Below are positions 48,101 through 60,199 of a stretch of 64,000 nucleotides of DNA, one piece after another. Both the position numbers and the translations under genes were made by a program. Under the pieces are notes generated by a model. The model was given only the letters and a program-made list of their open reading frames with translations. It ran no database searches and was not told where the DNA came from. The stretch is taken from NCBI GenBank assembly GCA_004802725.1, contig SGPM01000081.1:26313-90312 (forward strand). The letters run 5' to 3'. Each line of letters starts with the position of its first letter. Within the stretch, counting starts at the first letter, position 1. Source of the stretch: Antrodiella citrinella. Taxonomy: Eukaryota > Basidiomycota > Agaricomycetes > Polyporales > Steccherinaceae.

Positions 48101-51100
48101 CGAGACGAAAGAGTTCCGAGAGACAGTGGAGGGAGATTCGAAGGTGCTGTCCATGGTTGAAAGTAGTGGTGAGTAGAGCTTTATGTTTGCGAACGGTCTC
48201 GTCTCACATTCTGGTTCGTAAAGGCGAAGATGTCGTCAAGGCGAACGAGGATTTCAGAAAGCTTATCACTCTGCACGTCCGCATCATGCTGCTGTCTGAT
48301 GTGTACACCACTTCTGGATATCAAGGGCGTGCTACTGCATCTCTCTTGCAGTCACTGCTTGCACGGAGTGCCAACAACGTCTTGGCTGACTTAGGAGCTC
48401 TGCACCGGGCATGCATCTGGAATAATGTACTGGTGAAGGCACATCCGATCTTCGGAGCCGTAGATGTCACAGCCGTGCCGGACCTACTGCAGGCTTTGGA
48501 GGCTCGGCTCTCGTCCACAGGTGCTTCGAGTCCAGAGGACAACGCACCCGCTCCCAACAATGTCTCAAACGGTGCTCAGAGTCAGCCTAGCTCAAGCACC
48601 GTTGTTGGTGGATCATTCGGCTCAGTACCGAAGCAGGAAGATGGAGTGAGAGAGCAGAACGCGAAGTCTCTGAAGCATCTGTCGAATCAGATACCTAGCA
48701 CGTTGTCTTCGTTCTTCCAAGGTAACGTCTACCTCACCTGCTCGAATCTACCGCATCCCCTAAATAGCTACGTATAGCTGTTGTTCGACTCTTCCAATCG
48801 CGTCGCAATCCGGATCCACCTCATAAGCAGAGGATTTTAGACGCCGGTGCTCAACTGGCAGATGTACTCATGCAACATCTTCGTCAGAAAGATCATGGTA
48901 AGCTGATCACTTCAGGTGGACTTTTCTATTCTGATACCTAGTAGTAGCGGACGCCCGCGCACTTTTCGCGTATAACACGGCGGTGCTCTCCCTACTTTCT
49001 ATACTGTTATTTGACGGTGAGTTATCGTGTCAGCTTGTCACTCCATCTACTCACATATTTTGGCAGAACGGAGTGCCTCGAAGACTGTTCATACTGTTCT
49101 GCTCCATGCGCTCTTCCGCCGAGGTTGTCTGGACTCCATCACCGACATTACTCATCTCTTCATGAAGACAGTGGGCTCTGTGTCGAACATCAATGCGGAG
49201 GAACGTTCCCCTGAGGAGTCGCAGGACTTGCTCGACGCCAATTCTGGCTTGAAGATCGCCCTACATGTCATCCACCCCATGCTGCTGACCCGACCCATCT
49301 TCGATTCGTCGCAGACCACCCTACTCGCGTCCTCGGGCAAGAAGGAGGATGACTTGGACTACTTCGAAGCGCACAACTTTGCTGTGAAACTGAGATTGGG
49401 TCTCATTCCCGTTCTTCGCGAGCTCTGGGAGTCCTCTTGGCTCCTGTCTGCACCTTTAAGTGTCACCAAGGCGATTGTTCCTGTTGTCCTCGAATTGCTG
49501 AACACCGAAGGCGAAGCCAAGGAAGTTGTCGACGATGCTGGTATCGGCGCCCCCTCCGGGTTGGCAGCCGCGGCCGCAGCCGCAGCCTCTCGCACCGTGG
49601 GCCCAGATGAAGGCCGGATTCGACAGTTAACCGATATGGGTTTCCCGCGATCTGCAGCAGAACGTGCACTCATCCGCGCCCGCAATAACGTGAGCGCAGC
49701 TGCGGAGATCCTCGTTGCGAACCCATTCCCTCTTCCTCCGGATCCTGAAGAACCTGTACCTGCCGCTGAGCCTGAGCCTGAGGCCGAGGCTGGCCCCGAA
49801 GCTGAAGTCGCTCCTGAAGCTGAAGCCGTACCTGAAGCTGAAGCCGCCTCTAGTGAAGATGCTCCTTCCCAAGATGAAGACACTGCAGCAGCGAGCGCAG
49901 GCCCATCCACAGAGGTAATTGAACCTGAGGCTCCCGCTACTTCAAGTGATCAGCCACCTGTTCCGATCAAGAACCCCGACGAGTGGCTTTCAGAACTGAA
50001 CGCTGCCCGGGAGCCATTGAAGGATGGTGTCGGAAAACGTGCATTGGCCCTCATCGACGTCCACCCGTCTCTCATCTTTGACGTTCAACGGGTTTTCGTC
50101 GGTTCTCCCACCGACTATCGCTCCCAGTCTGTGTCTACCCTTCTCAGCGAAATCAAGAGCTTCGTGACCTCCGCGTACGACCATCAGGAACATCCCATCG
50201 CTGTAAGGTGCCGCCTTCTCGCCCTCGTCATGAGCGAGCCCACGTCACCTCTTTCCGCAATGACCTCCGTTGAAGCCAAAGAGCTCATGGACATCCTGTT
50301 GTCGCTACTCCTTTCCAATCCGCTCAATGCAGAGACTGGTCATCCGACCATTCCCAAGTGGCTCGCCAGTCATCTCCTATTGACTGAAGCATTGTTGATG
50401 CTCGGCGAAGAACCGCGGTATGTCACTCTCCCCAAAGAAGATGAACCTGTCGAGAAGGGGGAACTAGCAGTTGGGCCCGTCTATCTCGAGGCTCGCTCCG
50501 TGCTGTTCGATTTCTGCATGAGGATCATGGTCGTCCCAAGCCTTCCCCGCGACGAGTTGCTCGCGTGCCTCAGATTGTTGGTGGTTCTCACCAGAGATCA
50601 TTCTTTAGCGACCCAGTTCGTGAAAAGAGGCGGCGTCGAGGTGATTTTCCAGTCCGCCAAAGCTCTCTCAGGCAACACCAACTCGATTGGGATGCATCAG
50701 TATATCGCCATGTTACTGCGTCACATCGTCGAGGACCCCGCAAGTCTCCAACTTATTATGCGACAAGAAGTGAAGCGACTTTTCGCAAATCCGCGTAATC
50801 GTCTCATGGATATCGGAACATTTGTTCGTAACTGTGGGCCTATGGCTCTCCGTGATCCGCACTCTTTCATTCAAGTTGCGGACGACCTCTGCCAACTGTC
50901 AAGTCCTTACAGCCCTGTGAAGAGTATCAGCATGAAAGCAAACGTCAAATCTCCCAGCGAGCAGACTACCAAGGGGTCTGAAACCGACGAGCACGCCGAT
51001 ATGCAAGTGGATGACACCACTTCCAAGGACAATTCTGTCGCACTGGAATCGCTGGACGCCGTTATTCATTTCTTGATCACAGAGCTCATGAGGACGGTGA

Positions 51101-54100
51101 GAAACGAGTATCCGCCAGAGGGCGCCCCGACGGAATCGATCGCTCCCCAGGCGACGACAGATACACAGCAACCCAGTTCCTCCACGACGGCAACTCCCAA
51201 TAGCGGATCGGAGACTCAGGTGCCGCAGCCCTCCGCGTCCACGGAGCAGCAAGGCAGCGGAGAAGTCAACTCTCGTGACGCGGATTACATATACGCTTGC
51301 TTCCTCATGCAATGCTTAACAGAACTCCTATTCTCGTACGATTCATGCAAGCTCGCGTTCTTGTCGTACTCTCCTAAGAAGCGTCTTCATACTGCTGCGA
51401 AGGATTCCGCATCCAAGCATAGAACTGCCGCTCTCCAGTTCCTGATCAACGAGCTCATGTCTTTCGGCTCTATTAACCCTCCATCGGATACGGAAACGAA
51501 GAGACAAGTCATGCTTTGCAACTGGGCAATGTCTGTCATCGTCGCTCTATGCGTGGACACTTTTCCTTCTCAGGATATCAAGGACGTTCCCGCAGACCGT
51601 ATATCCGTTCGCAAGTTTGTTCTGGAAGCTATCAGCCGTGCAGTCAAGGACCTCTCTGCCTCTGACAGTGCTGAGGTTCGTTACAGCCGACTGCTAGCTT
51701 TGTCGGATCTTTGCTATAGATTGCTGTCGGTACGTTTCAACATGGGTCCTCGCAAGGCGAACGACGAAACTCCGACACATCTGGCGAAAGTCATGTTGGA
51801 GAAGAACTTCGTCGCTACATTGACAAATGCTCTTTCGGAGGTGGACCTCAACTATCCGAACATTCGCTCTGTCGTTGCGGGTATCCTTCGCCCATTGGAA
51901 TTTTTGTGCGCAATTTCTTTCATGCTACGATGCCTTCACTGATCCCTGCGTTTTCCAGGACCAAGATCGCTATTCGCATGAGTCGTGTTTCTGAGAAGCA
52001 GAAGGATACATTCGTGGAGGAAAGTGCGAGTGAAGACGATGAAGATTCGGAAGAAGACGAAGATATGGTCGATCCTGACAGGGAAGAGACTCCTGATCTC
52101 TATCGCAACTCTTCTTTGGGGATGTGAGTGAGAATGCTTTCTTCGAAGCGCACTGATCTAAATATGTCTTGACATTGCGATCTCCAGGTACGGCGGCGTA
52201 AGTATAACTGCAACGGTTCCGTGTTCTCTTTAACGAATAACTGACATACGCTCCATAGGAAATGGAAGACACACATTACGGTCCAGACGACGAAATGGAC
52301 GAGGATGTTGATGAAGAGGAAGATGACGTCGAAATGGAGTACGGTGACGAGACAGGAAGCGAAGATACCTCTGCTACTGACGAAGATGATGTGGACGATC
52401 TTGAGCACGAGTTAGAGCATGGCTCCCATGGCTCCGAGGATGGATGGCAGGATGAAGAGGAAGATGAAGAGGAAGGTTTGGTCGAAAATGACAATCATGA
52501 CGAGGATGACGGTGAAGAAGGGGATGAAGATGAAGACGAAGACGCAGACCAAGAGGTGATGTGGCAGGTAAGTTACTAATCTCCTGAACTGTTGAAGACG
52601 TGTCATAATAGTTGGTTCTTCAGAATGTTCCGGCGGGCGACGAAGGCGGAGAGATGGCCGATGAAGGTGATGACGATGGTGAGGGTGAGCTTCCAGACAT
52701 TCAATGTAAGTTTTATCTGAACACTTCAGCAGACGTGATTCCAATAATGGCTACAGACGGCGAAGAAGAAGAAGACATGATGTCTGAAGCTGATGAGTAC
52801 GTATTGTCTTTGTATCCTGGTTCCCACCACCTCATTCATGACTCAGGTTCGGAGATGAATTGGGTATCGACATGAACATGCCTCCACAAATTCCTGCTGC
52901 TCCCAATCTCTTCGTGGCCGGCTTCCCTGATGTGGATGGTATGCTCAATCAGGCTCGCGGACCGCCCCTCTTCTGGGAGGGTCCCGTTCGTTCTACGCGT
53001 CGCCGCAATGGAGGTATGATCTGAATCTGTGTATGTGTATGCTTCGATTTCTAACGTCCAATAGTTGAAGACGAACTCGACATATTCGGGGGTTCGCGTA
53101 GTATTCCCGCAGGGCCGACAGCTGAAGGCGCTGTTCATCCTCTACTTATGGATCCTTCCTCTGGCACTGCCCGGGGGACCGCTCAAAGTCGTGCCACTCG
53201 CCGCCTTACACGTGGTGTAGTTCCTGGAATCCCGTCAGAGCTAATGCATTCAATTGAGAACGCTATCGGGGAAGGTGCTGTGAATCTGTTCCACCACATC
53301 ATCTCCCAAGGGCGCGGTGTTGGTGAAACAATTCGCATCGACATCCCCTCTGGCGGTCTGATCCCCCAATACTTGCAACGGCAAGCGGGTCGTAACGGTT
53401 TCTCTGCGTCTATTCGTCTGGAGAGGGCTCCACGCGCGGGGGACCACCGCGCTGATCACCGTAGTTTCGAGCCATTAGTAACGATGCAAAGATGGACGGC
53501 CGAGGTCAAGACGTTACACGGGAAGTACGAACAAACTCGCCTCAACAAGCTCACCAGCCATGTCATCCTGGCACTTTTGCCTGCCGCTATAGAGGCTGCC
53601 AAGAAGGCTAAGAAGATAGAGGAAGAAGAGTTTGCACGCAGGGAAGCGTTAGCGAAGGCTGAGGAGGAAGCAAGCGCCAAGGAACGGGAGGAGGCAGAGG
53701 CAAAGGAGCGGGCTGATGCTGAAAGACTACAACAGGACGCCGAGGCGAACGCTGCACAAGCTCTCGAGGCCCTTGCAGCCGATGCTCCCGTACCAGAAAG
53801 TCAGACAGATCAAGACACCGAGATGGTCGATGCCGATACCATACACGATGAACCAACCACTTCTGCTGAAACGGAGGCAGGACCGTCAACGTCCGTGGAT
53901 CAGGGATCCTCGAGTGCTCCGGATCGCATTACTGTCATGATACACGGCAGTGCCGTGGACATAACCGACACTGGCATCGATCCCACCTTTTTGGAGGCTT
54001 TACCTGACGACATGCGCGAGGAGGTTCTCAACCAGCATGTTCGTGACCAGCGCGCGGCCCGAGTCGAACGTCCAGCAGATTCTGCGATCAGCGCGGAGTT

Positions 54101-57100
54101 CCTCGATGCTCTTCCTCCTGAGTTACGAGCGGAAATCATTCAGCAAGAATCTGTAGAGCGCGCGCGACGCAGAACGGACCAAGCTGCGCCCGAATCAGCT
54201 GCTGATGTCCCTGCGCAACCCGCTGAGATGGATCCCGCAAGCTTCATCGCCAGTCTGGACCCTCAACTAAGACAAGTGGTCCTAATGGACTCGGATGACG
54301 TCTTCATACAGAGCCTCCCATCTCACATGATAGCTGAAGCTGGGATTTTCAGAGAGCAACGCATTCCACGACCCCCAGCTACGGTGGGGGTAGGATCCCG
54401 CAACGCGGTACCTCAAGCACCTCAAGGACCAAAGCCCGCCCAGCCACGCGATGCCATCCAGTTGCTTGACAAGCCTGCAATTGCTGTCCTCATACGTCTG
54501 TTGTTCTTCCCCGAGATGCTCAGGAAGAATCTACTGTCTAAGGTGCTGGTCAACCTCTGCGAGAATGCCCGAACTCGTGTGGACATCTTCAATCTCTTGT
54601 TGAATATCCTTCAAGACGGAACTGGTGATCTGGGCTCAATCGACAAGAGCTTCGCTCAGATGTCTGTCCGTAATTCAAAAGGAGCTTCGCCAGTCACACC
54701 GAAGGCGGCTGGCAAGCAGCGTATGCAGACTGACTACTTCTCCAACCTTCCGCAACCGGCGACGCAGAGCGAGATTGTCCCCGAGTTGGTTTCACAGAGG
54801 TGTTTAGAGACTCTCACTTACATCGTTGGCTCCAACGAACTGTCCTCCATCTTCTTCCTCACCGAGCACGAACTTCCGATTGGCTTACGTCGCAATGCTT
54901 CAAGGAAGGGGAAGGGCAAAGAGAAGCAAGCGCCACAGACGCATTATCCCATTGTCTTGCTGCTTGGTCTGCTCGATCGCCAATCCCTACTCAAAACGCC
55001 CTCCCTCATGGAATACGTGGTCGCACTTTTGGCTCTCGTGACACGACCCTTGACCAGTTTGGGAAACAAGAAAACCGAGCCAGCCGTACCTGTTGCTTCT
55101 GGTTCTCAGGCAGATCAATCTAACGAAGTCCCAGCAGCCCAGCCGGAACCCGCCCCAACGGCTCAGTCTGAACCTGCCGGTATGTTTTTCACTAATCCGC
55201 ACCTGGATCTCAGCTTAACTTTGCCAGCAGCTCAACCGTCTCCTGACCCTCAACCTGCTGCTGCTGCTGCCGTCGCCACCGAGTCCACTTCTGCCGGTCA
55301 GGCTGCCGCCGCTCAGCCTTCTCCAGACATGCAACCCTCCGCCGGCGAAGAAAAGATCATACTATCCCATCCACCCAACATCCCTCACAATGTTCTGCGC
55401 TTCGTCGTCAACATATTGACTGCTGGCGAATGCTCTGGACGCACTTTCTCTCACAGTCTCGCACTCATTCAACATCTTTCCTTCATTCCCGACGCCAGAG
55501 ATATCATTGCGCTGGAGCTCAGTTCTCGTGCTCAAGAATTTGGTGGCAGTCTTTGCGTCGCATTGGACGAATTGTCGCTGTCATTAAAGGAGGCTCGAAG
55601 CGACGACGTCACTCGTTCGGTTGCCTCTAAGTTCTCCCCTGCATCGTCGGATCAAGCTAAGTTGCTCCGGGTACTGAAGACCATCGACTATATGTACTCA
55701 CCGAAAGCACTGAACGCCAATGCGACCGCTCCCAAGTCATCGGACGTAGAGAAGCTCCAGTCCATCTACGAGTCATTCCATTTCGCGGGATTATGGCGCC
55801 GTCTCGGTGAATGTCTTGCGTCTATCGAGGAGAACCCGGAGTTGGAACACATCGCTACAGTCCTCTTGCCTCTCATCGAATCGCTGATGGTCGTCTGCAA
55901 GTACGTTGGATCTCAAGCTTCCGGCCCTAACGCAACTCGTCTCCTACGAGCTGCAAGCTCCCCGAAGTCGCCGACAGCGAAGGAGTCCATGGAGGAATTG
56001 TTCGTTGTCTTCACCGATGCCCACCGAAAGGTTCTCAATCTAATGGTCCGCAACAACCCGTCGCTCATGAGCGGGTCTTTCTCCCTTTTGGTCCACAATC
56101 CACGGGTTCTCGACTTCGACAACAAGCGGAACTACTTCAGTCAGCAGCTCCACCGTCGGCCACATACGCGCGAACACTACTCAACGTTGCAGCTGAACGT
56201 GCGTCGCCAGCGTGTCTTCGAAGACAGCTTCCAGTACCTACAGAGGAAGACTGGCGAGCAGATCAAGTTCGGCAAGCTCAGCATTCGGTTCTACGACGAA
56301 GAAGGTGTCGATGCTGGAGGTGTCACGCGGGAGTGGTTCCAGATTCTCGCTCGGCAGATGTTTGATCCCAACTACGCCTTGTTCCAACCTTGTGCGGCGG
56401 ATCGTCTGACCTACCAGCCGAACAGAGCGTCCAACGTCAACCCCGAGCACTTGTCGTTCTTCAAGTTTGTCGGACGCGTCATTGGCAAGGCTATCTACGA
56501 CGGTCGGTTGCTGGACGCATACTTTGCCAGGAGCTTGTACAGGCAGATCCTTGACAAGCCTGTCGACTATCGAGACGTTGAGTGGGTGGATCCTGAGTAC
56601 TACAATTCGTTGTGCTGGATCCTAGAGAATGACCCGAGTGCGTTGGAACTGACGTTCAGTGTGGAGGCGGATGAGGTATGTCTTATTGCTACTCACGCCA
56701 GAAACCATGCTGATCTTTCTTTATTTTTTAGTTCGGTGTCATGAAGATTGTCGAGCTGAAGGAAGGAGGCGCCACCATGCCTGTCACAGAGGAGAACAAG
56801 CGGGAATTCGTGCAGCTGTCTGCTCAGTACCGTCTCTACTCTTCGATCAAGGAGCAGATCGAGTCCCTTCTTACTGGGTTCTACGAGATCATCCCGAAGG
56901 ACTTGATTACTATCGTGAGTTGATCCGGCTCGATATTTCGAATCGCAGCTGACCTTTTCTTCTCAGTTCGACGAGAAGGAGCTTGAGCTGCTTATCTCCG
57001 GTACTCCTGACATCGACGTGGACGAATGGCGTGCGGCTACGGAGTACAACGGCTACACCAGTCCAGACCCCGTCATCGTATGGTGGTGGCGCGCATTGAA

Positions 57101-57429
57101 GTCGTTCAACCGTGAAGAGCGGGCTAAGGTGTTGAGTTTCGCGACCGGTACCTCTCGAGTCCCATTGGGTGGATTTGTAGAGTTGCAAGGTGTCCAAGGC
57201 GTGCAGCGGTTCTCCATTCACAGGGCGTATGGCGATACCGACAGGTTGCCGCAGGCGCATACCTGTAAGTGTCTGATATCATGATCATAGGCAACTATAT
57301 GCTTACATATCCTTGTCTCTTGCAGGTTTCAACCAGATTGATTTGCCACAGTACTCGTCTTACGAGATGTTACGACAGCAGCTATTGCTTGCGATTCACG
57401 AAGGTGGTGAAGGCTTCGGATTTGCATGA
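45157..57429 (+). CDS. TOM1: HECT-type E3 ubiquitin ligase TOM1/HUWE1
   Basis: Giant ubiquitin ligase for excess ribosomal proteins, histones and other substrates. Twenty-two exons run 45157-45195, 45254-45550, 45605-46735, 46784-46850, 46902-47081, 47135-47256, 47310-47822, 47877-48168, 48224-48721, 48778-48897, 48942-49016, 49067-51905, 51959-52123, 52188-52197, 52259-52567, 52624-52705, 52757-52796, 52847-53013, 53065-56675, 56732-56914, 56967-57264 and 57326-57429. They total 11,142 nt, 3,713 residues. It opens with the armadillo-like DUF908 ([17 protein letters not shown]) and DUF913, then a UBA domain at about 1293-1335 ([18 protein letters not shown]). An acidic tract follows at about 2070-2260, then ubiquitin-binding repeats near 2605-2750 ([34 protein letters not shown]). 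The HECT domain starts at about 3347 ([16 protein letters not shown]). The catalytic Cys 3680 is in AHTCFNQIDLP. Exon 11 could start at 48942 or 48945. Confidence 0.97.
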
Positions 57430-57748
57430 GGCACCCGGCCAGGAAAAACGAGAAGGTGTAGGAGAATCACGAGCGTATGAGGGTCATAGAGCTTTCACAG
57501 TCATCATAATCATGTACATACACACATCCCACGACATTTCAGTTGTACTCTTGCATTTTCATTCACGGACAGGCAGAATCACCGGCGCGGGAGCTGGAAT
57601 AGCCGGTCAAGCTTCCCCAAATCCGAGCAGAGCGGCCGTAACGCTCTCAAATTAGCGTCTCCTAGCACAATGTTCCTCTCTCTCTCGCCTCTGCCTTCTT
57701 CATATTCTATCTCTCTCTATCTCTATTTCGACGAATCATACGTGAATC
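57430..57748 (+). promoter_or_regulatory. Promoter region of the quinone oxidoreductase gene with CT tract
   Basis: The TOM1 3' region is followed by a CT-rich tract (57674-57729, repeated CTCTCT and TCTATCTC) that ends about 20 bp before the next ATG. Such pyrimidine tracts mark the core promoter of many highly expressed fungal genes that lack a TATA box. Confidence 0.55.
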
Positions 57749-59201
57749 ATGCGTGCTGCAGTCGTGAAAGCATATGCTCACCCATCCAAGTTGCCAATCG
57801 TCAATGACGCGCCAGAACCAAAACCAGGAAATGACCAAGTCCTTGTAGATGTATACAGTGCGGGGCTCAACTTCTTCGACGTGCGTCTTATCTATGTTTT
57901 GTGGAAGTAATACACTCATCATGCTTAGATTCTACAAGCCCAGGGCAAGTACCAAAACCAACCGCCCTTCCCATTCACGTTGGGTGCCGAGTTCGCAGGA
58001 CGCATCTCTGCTGACTCTCCTATCCCTCCCGGATGTACACTCAAACGTGGACAGAGGGTCTTTGGGTCTGGTCAGGGTGCATACGCGGATAAGATTGTGG
58101 CAGCATGGGATCTTATAGTCCCTCTGCCTGACAACATGACATTTGACCAAGGCGCAGGTATGTCATTTCTCTTCAGGACGAAGCCGGAGGTGTGTTCAAG
58201 GCGTCTGCGTGTTCAGGCTTGTATGTTACGTGGCCGACAAGTTATGAAGCGTTGGTAGGACGGGCCGAGCTGAAAGCTGGTGCGTAGTCTCACATATATG
58301 ATGCCATATATTGACACTTCTGCGAAGGGGAATGGCTGCTCGTGACTGCTTCTGCTGGAGGGGTGGGCATCGCTGCCTGTCAGATTGGTAAAGGTGTGTG
58401 CCGTACACCTATCATGTCTCTTGTTTCTCACAACTTACGTGTTCTGCAAGCTCTGGGAGCCAAAGTCATCGCTGCAGCAGGGTCCGAGGAGAAGATCGAA
58501 GTCTCCAAGAAATACGGAGGCGCCGATTATGGTATCAACTACAGAAACAAAGACTGGCAGAAGGAGGTGATGAAGATTACTGGTGGGAAGGGTGTCAATG
58601 TTATCTATGACCCTGTCGGCATGATCAGAGGTGCGTAATCATCCCCCATGAGCCACTTACGGTCTCTGAGCGTGCTCGGTCCCTTCCAGATTGTCTCAAG
58701 TGCATCGCGTGGAAGGGACGGGCTATCGTTGTTGGATTTGCCGGCGGAGAGATAGAGAAGGTCAGTGTTTATGATATTTGGCAGGCTAATGGTCACGACG
58801 TCTGCCTCGCAGCTACCTATGAACCTTGTCCTGTTGAAGAATATCTCCGTCGTCGGAATTCACTGGGGTGCATATACTAGTACGTGGTATCGCGGTCGTT
58901 GCACCATCTCTCCGCTAAATCCTTGTCACTTCAGAGAACGAGAGAGAGCATATGCCCGTAGTATGGAACGACCTTTTGGAGTAAGCTATCTACCTACGTC
59001 TTTCTTGCCACGTTCCTCATCGTGCTCCCTCTTTCCAGGCTTCTCACCTCAGGACGCGCCAAACCTGTGATCTACACCGACATCTATCCCCTCGAACAGT
59101 ACGCCGCCGGCCTGAAAGACCTGGAAGACAGGAAGACGTGGGGGAAAGCCGTCATACGCGTGCGAGAGGACGATTCTGCAGCCGCAAAAGCCAAACTCTG
59201 A
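57749..59201 (+). CDS. NADPH:quinone oxidoreductase-like, zinc-free MDR family
   Basis: Medium-chain dehydrogenase/reductase of the quinone oxidoreductase type, probably cytosolic, reducing quinones or activated alkenes with NADPH. Nine exons (57749-57880, 57929-58157, 58217-58279, 58328-58393, 58451-58630, 58690-58760, 58813-58879, 58935-58980, 59039-59201) give 338 residues. The catalytic domain has VYSAGLNFFDILQAQGKY and LGAEFAGRI, with no zinc-ligand cysteines at the usual places. The cofactor fold shows LVTASAGGVGIAACQIGK (the AGGVG loop) and LGAKVIAAAGSEEKIEVSKK, followed by YGINYRNKDWQKEV and VIYDPVG. The C-terminal part has KGRAIVVGFAGGEI and GRAKPVIYTDIYPLEQY. The start is the first ATG after the CT-rich leader. 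The physiological substrate is unknown. Confidence 0.93.
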
Positions 59202-59643
59202 GTGTGTATATGACGACATGCTGTCGTGCTGTTGGATACTTGTGTTTGCCATATAGATGTATGCTAACATTGTATCAGCATTTACATGTTCAATGTATTC
59301 GGAATGTCTTGAATCGGCCAACGAATGCTCTCAGAATACAGTAAGGTAGGCGCAGGTCAGATCCAACCACTATGTGATGTTACGCTGATCGGATCAGAAA
59401 ACGCACGTGATGCAGAATATACTGCGTTTGGCAGGAAGGAAACTGGCAACACAAGAAGGCTAATGACGTGTGCGTAATACATGAAAATGTTAACATACTG
59501 TAGCATGTTTATTATAGGTGAGTTGACTTGCAATATTAATGCATGATCTGAATCACAATACAACGGGCAGCGACTCTATGTAAGAAGACACGAGGCATAC
59601 ACTCCCAGCAACGTAAATGGTAAAACACAATTTGCATACAAGT
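59202..59643. other. Intergenic stretch up to the LTR
   Basis: 3' region of the oxidoreductase gene, then AT-rich DNA into which the retrotransposon inserted. Nothing else recognised. Confidence 0.5.
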
Positions 59644-60198
59644 TGTAGCTGGCACGTTCAGTATGAGTCACGACAGGCTGAGTATTGAACATCAAACAAC
59701 TACCAACTTGACCACCAACGAATCAACAATGAATGTCAGCGTCTTGTGCGATGGAGTGCGACAGTCCGAATCAGCTAGGAAAGCGCAAACGAGATGTAAC
59801 CACTGTGTCCAGACTGAGCAACTCGGTTCAACTGTTACCCAGTTAACAGCTTGATGCAGTGTGAGTGCGAAGACGGTGAACGGCGGAGTGCGAGTGCGGT
59901 GCGCAAGCGAGTGCGAAGTGCGATCGGAAGGGAGTGCGAGCAAGTGACGAAGAACTGAGTCCACGGATGCGATAGCAAGAGTTTGTATTGTAAGCACTAG
60001 TAAAGAATAAGAACTAATAGACATACCTGAGTCCACGGATGCGATAGCAAGAGTGAACCCAAGAGAATACGAAAACGCGAAAACTACGGTACGCGGCGCT
60101 TATGTAATCGCCCGATCGGTAACTACGGTCTTCGTTGTACTCAACGTCCATAACGTTCGTTACTCCCACTCAATGAATACCGTCTTCAATCAACTACA
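59644..60198 (-). repeat. 3' long terminal repeat of the copia element
   Basis: The segment begins TGTAG and ends CTACA, so it has the TG...CA ends and a 5 bp terminal inverted repeat expected of an LTR. It abuts the end of the pol frame (stop at 60200-60202) and a purine-rich GTGGGAGAA just before it on the minus strand, the likely polypurine tract. Length 555 bp. The matching 5' LTR is outside the window, so boundaries rest on the terminal motif only. Confidence 0.65.
59955..60054. repeat. 28 bp direct repeat within the LTR
   Basis: The 28 bp word starting CTGAGTCCACGGATGC occurs at 59955-59982 and again, without change, at 60027-60054. A GTGCGA/GAGTGCG-rich tract lies beside it at about 59862-59946. 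Such repeats in LTRs often carry enhancer or regulatory sites. Confidence 0.85.
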
Positions 60199-60199
60199 A

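Noticed and set aside
52259..52567. Long minus-strand Ser-rich and plus-strand acidic frames as separate genes
   Set aside because: They are the acidic tract of the TOM1 homologue and its antisense shadow; phases join exactly with the neighbouring exons.
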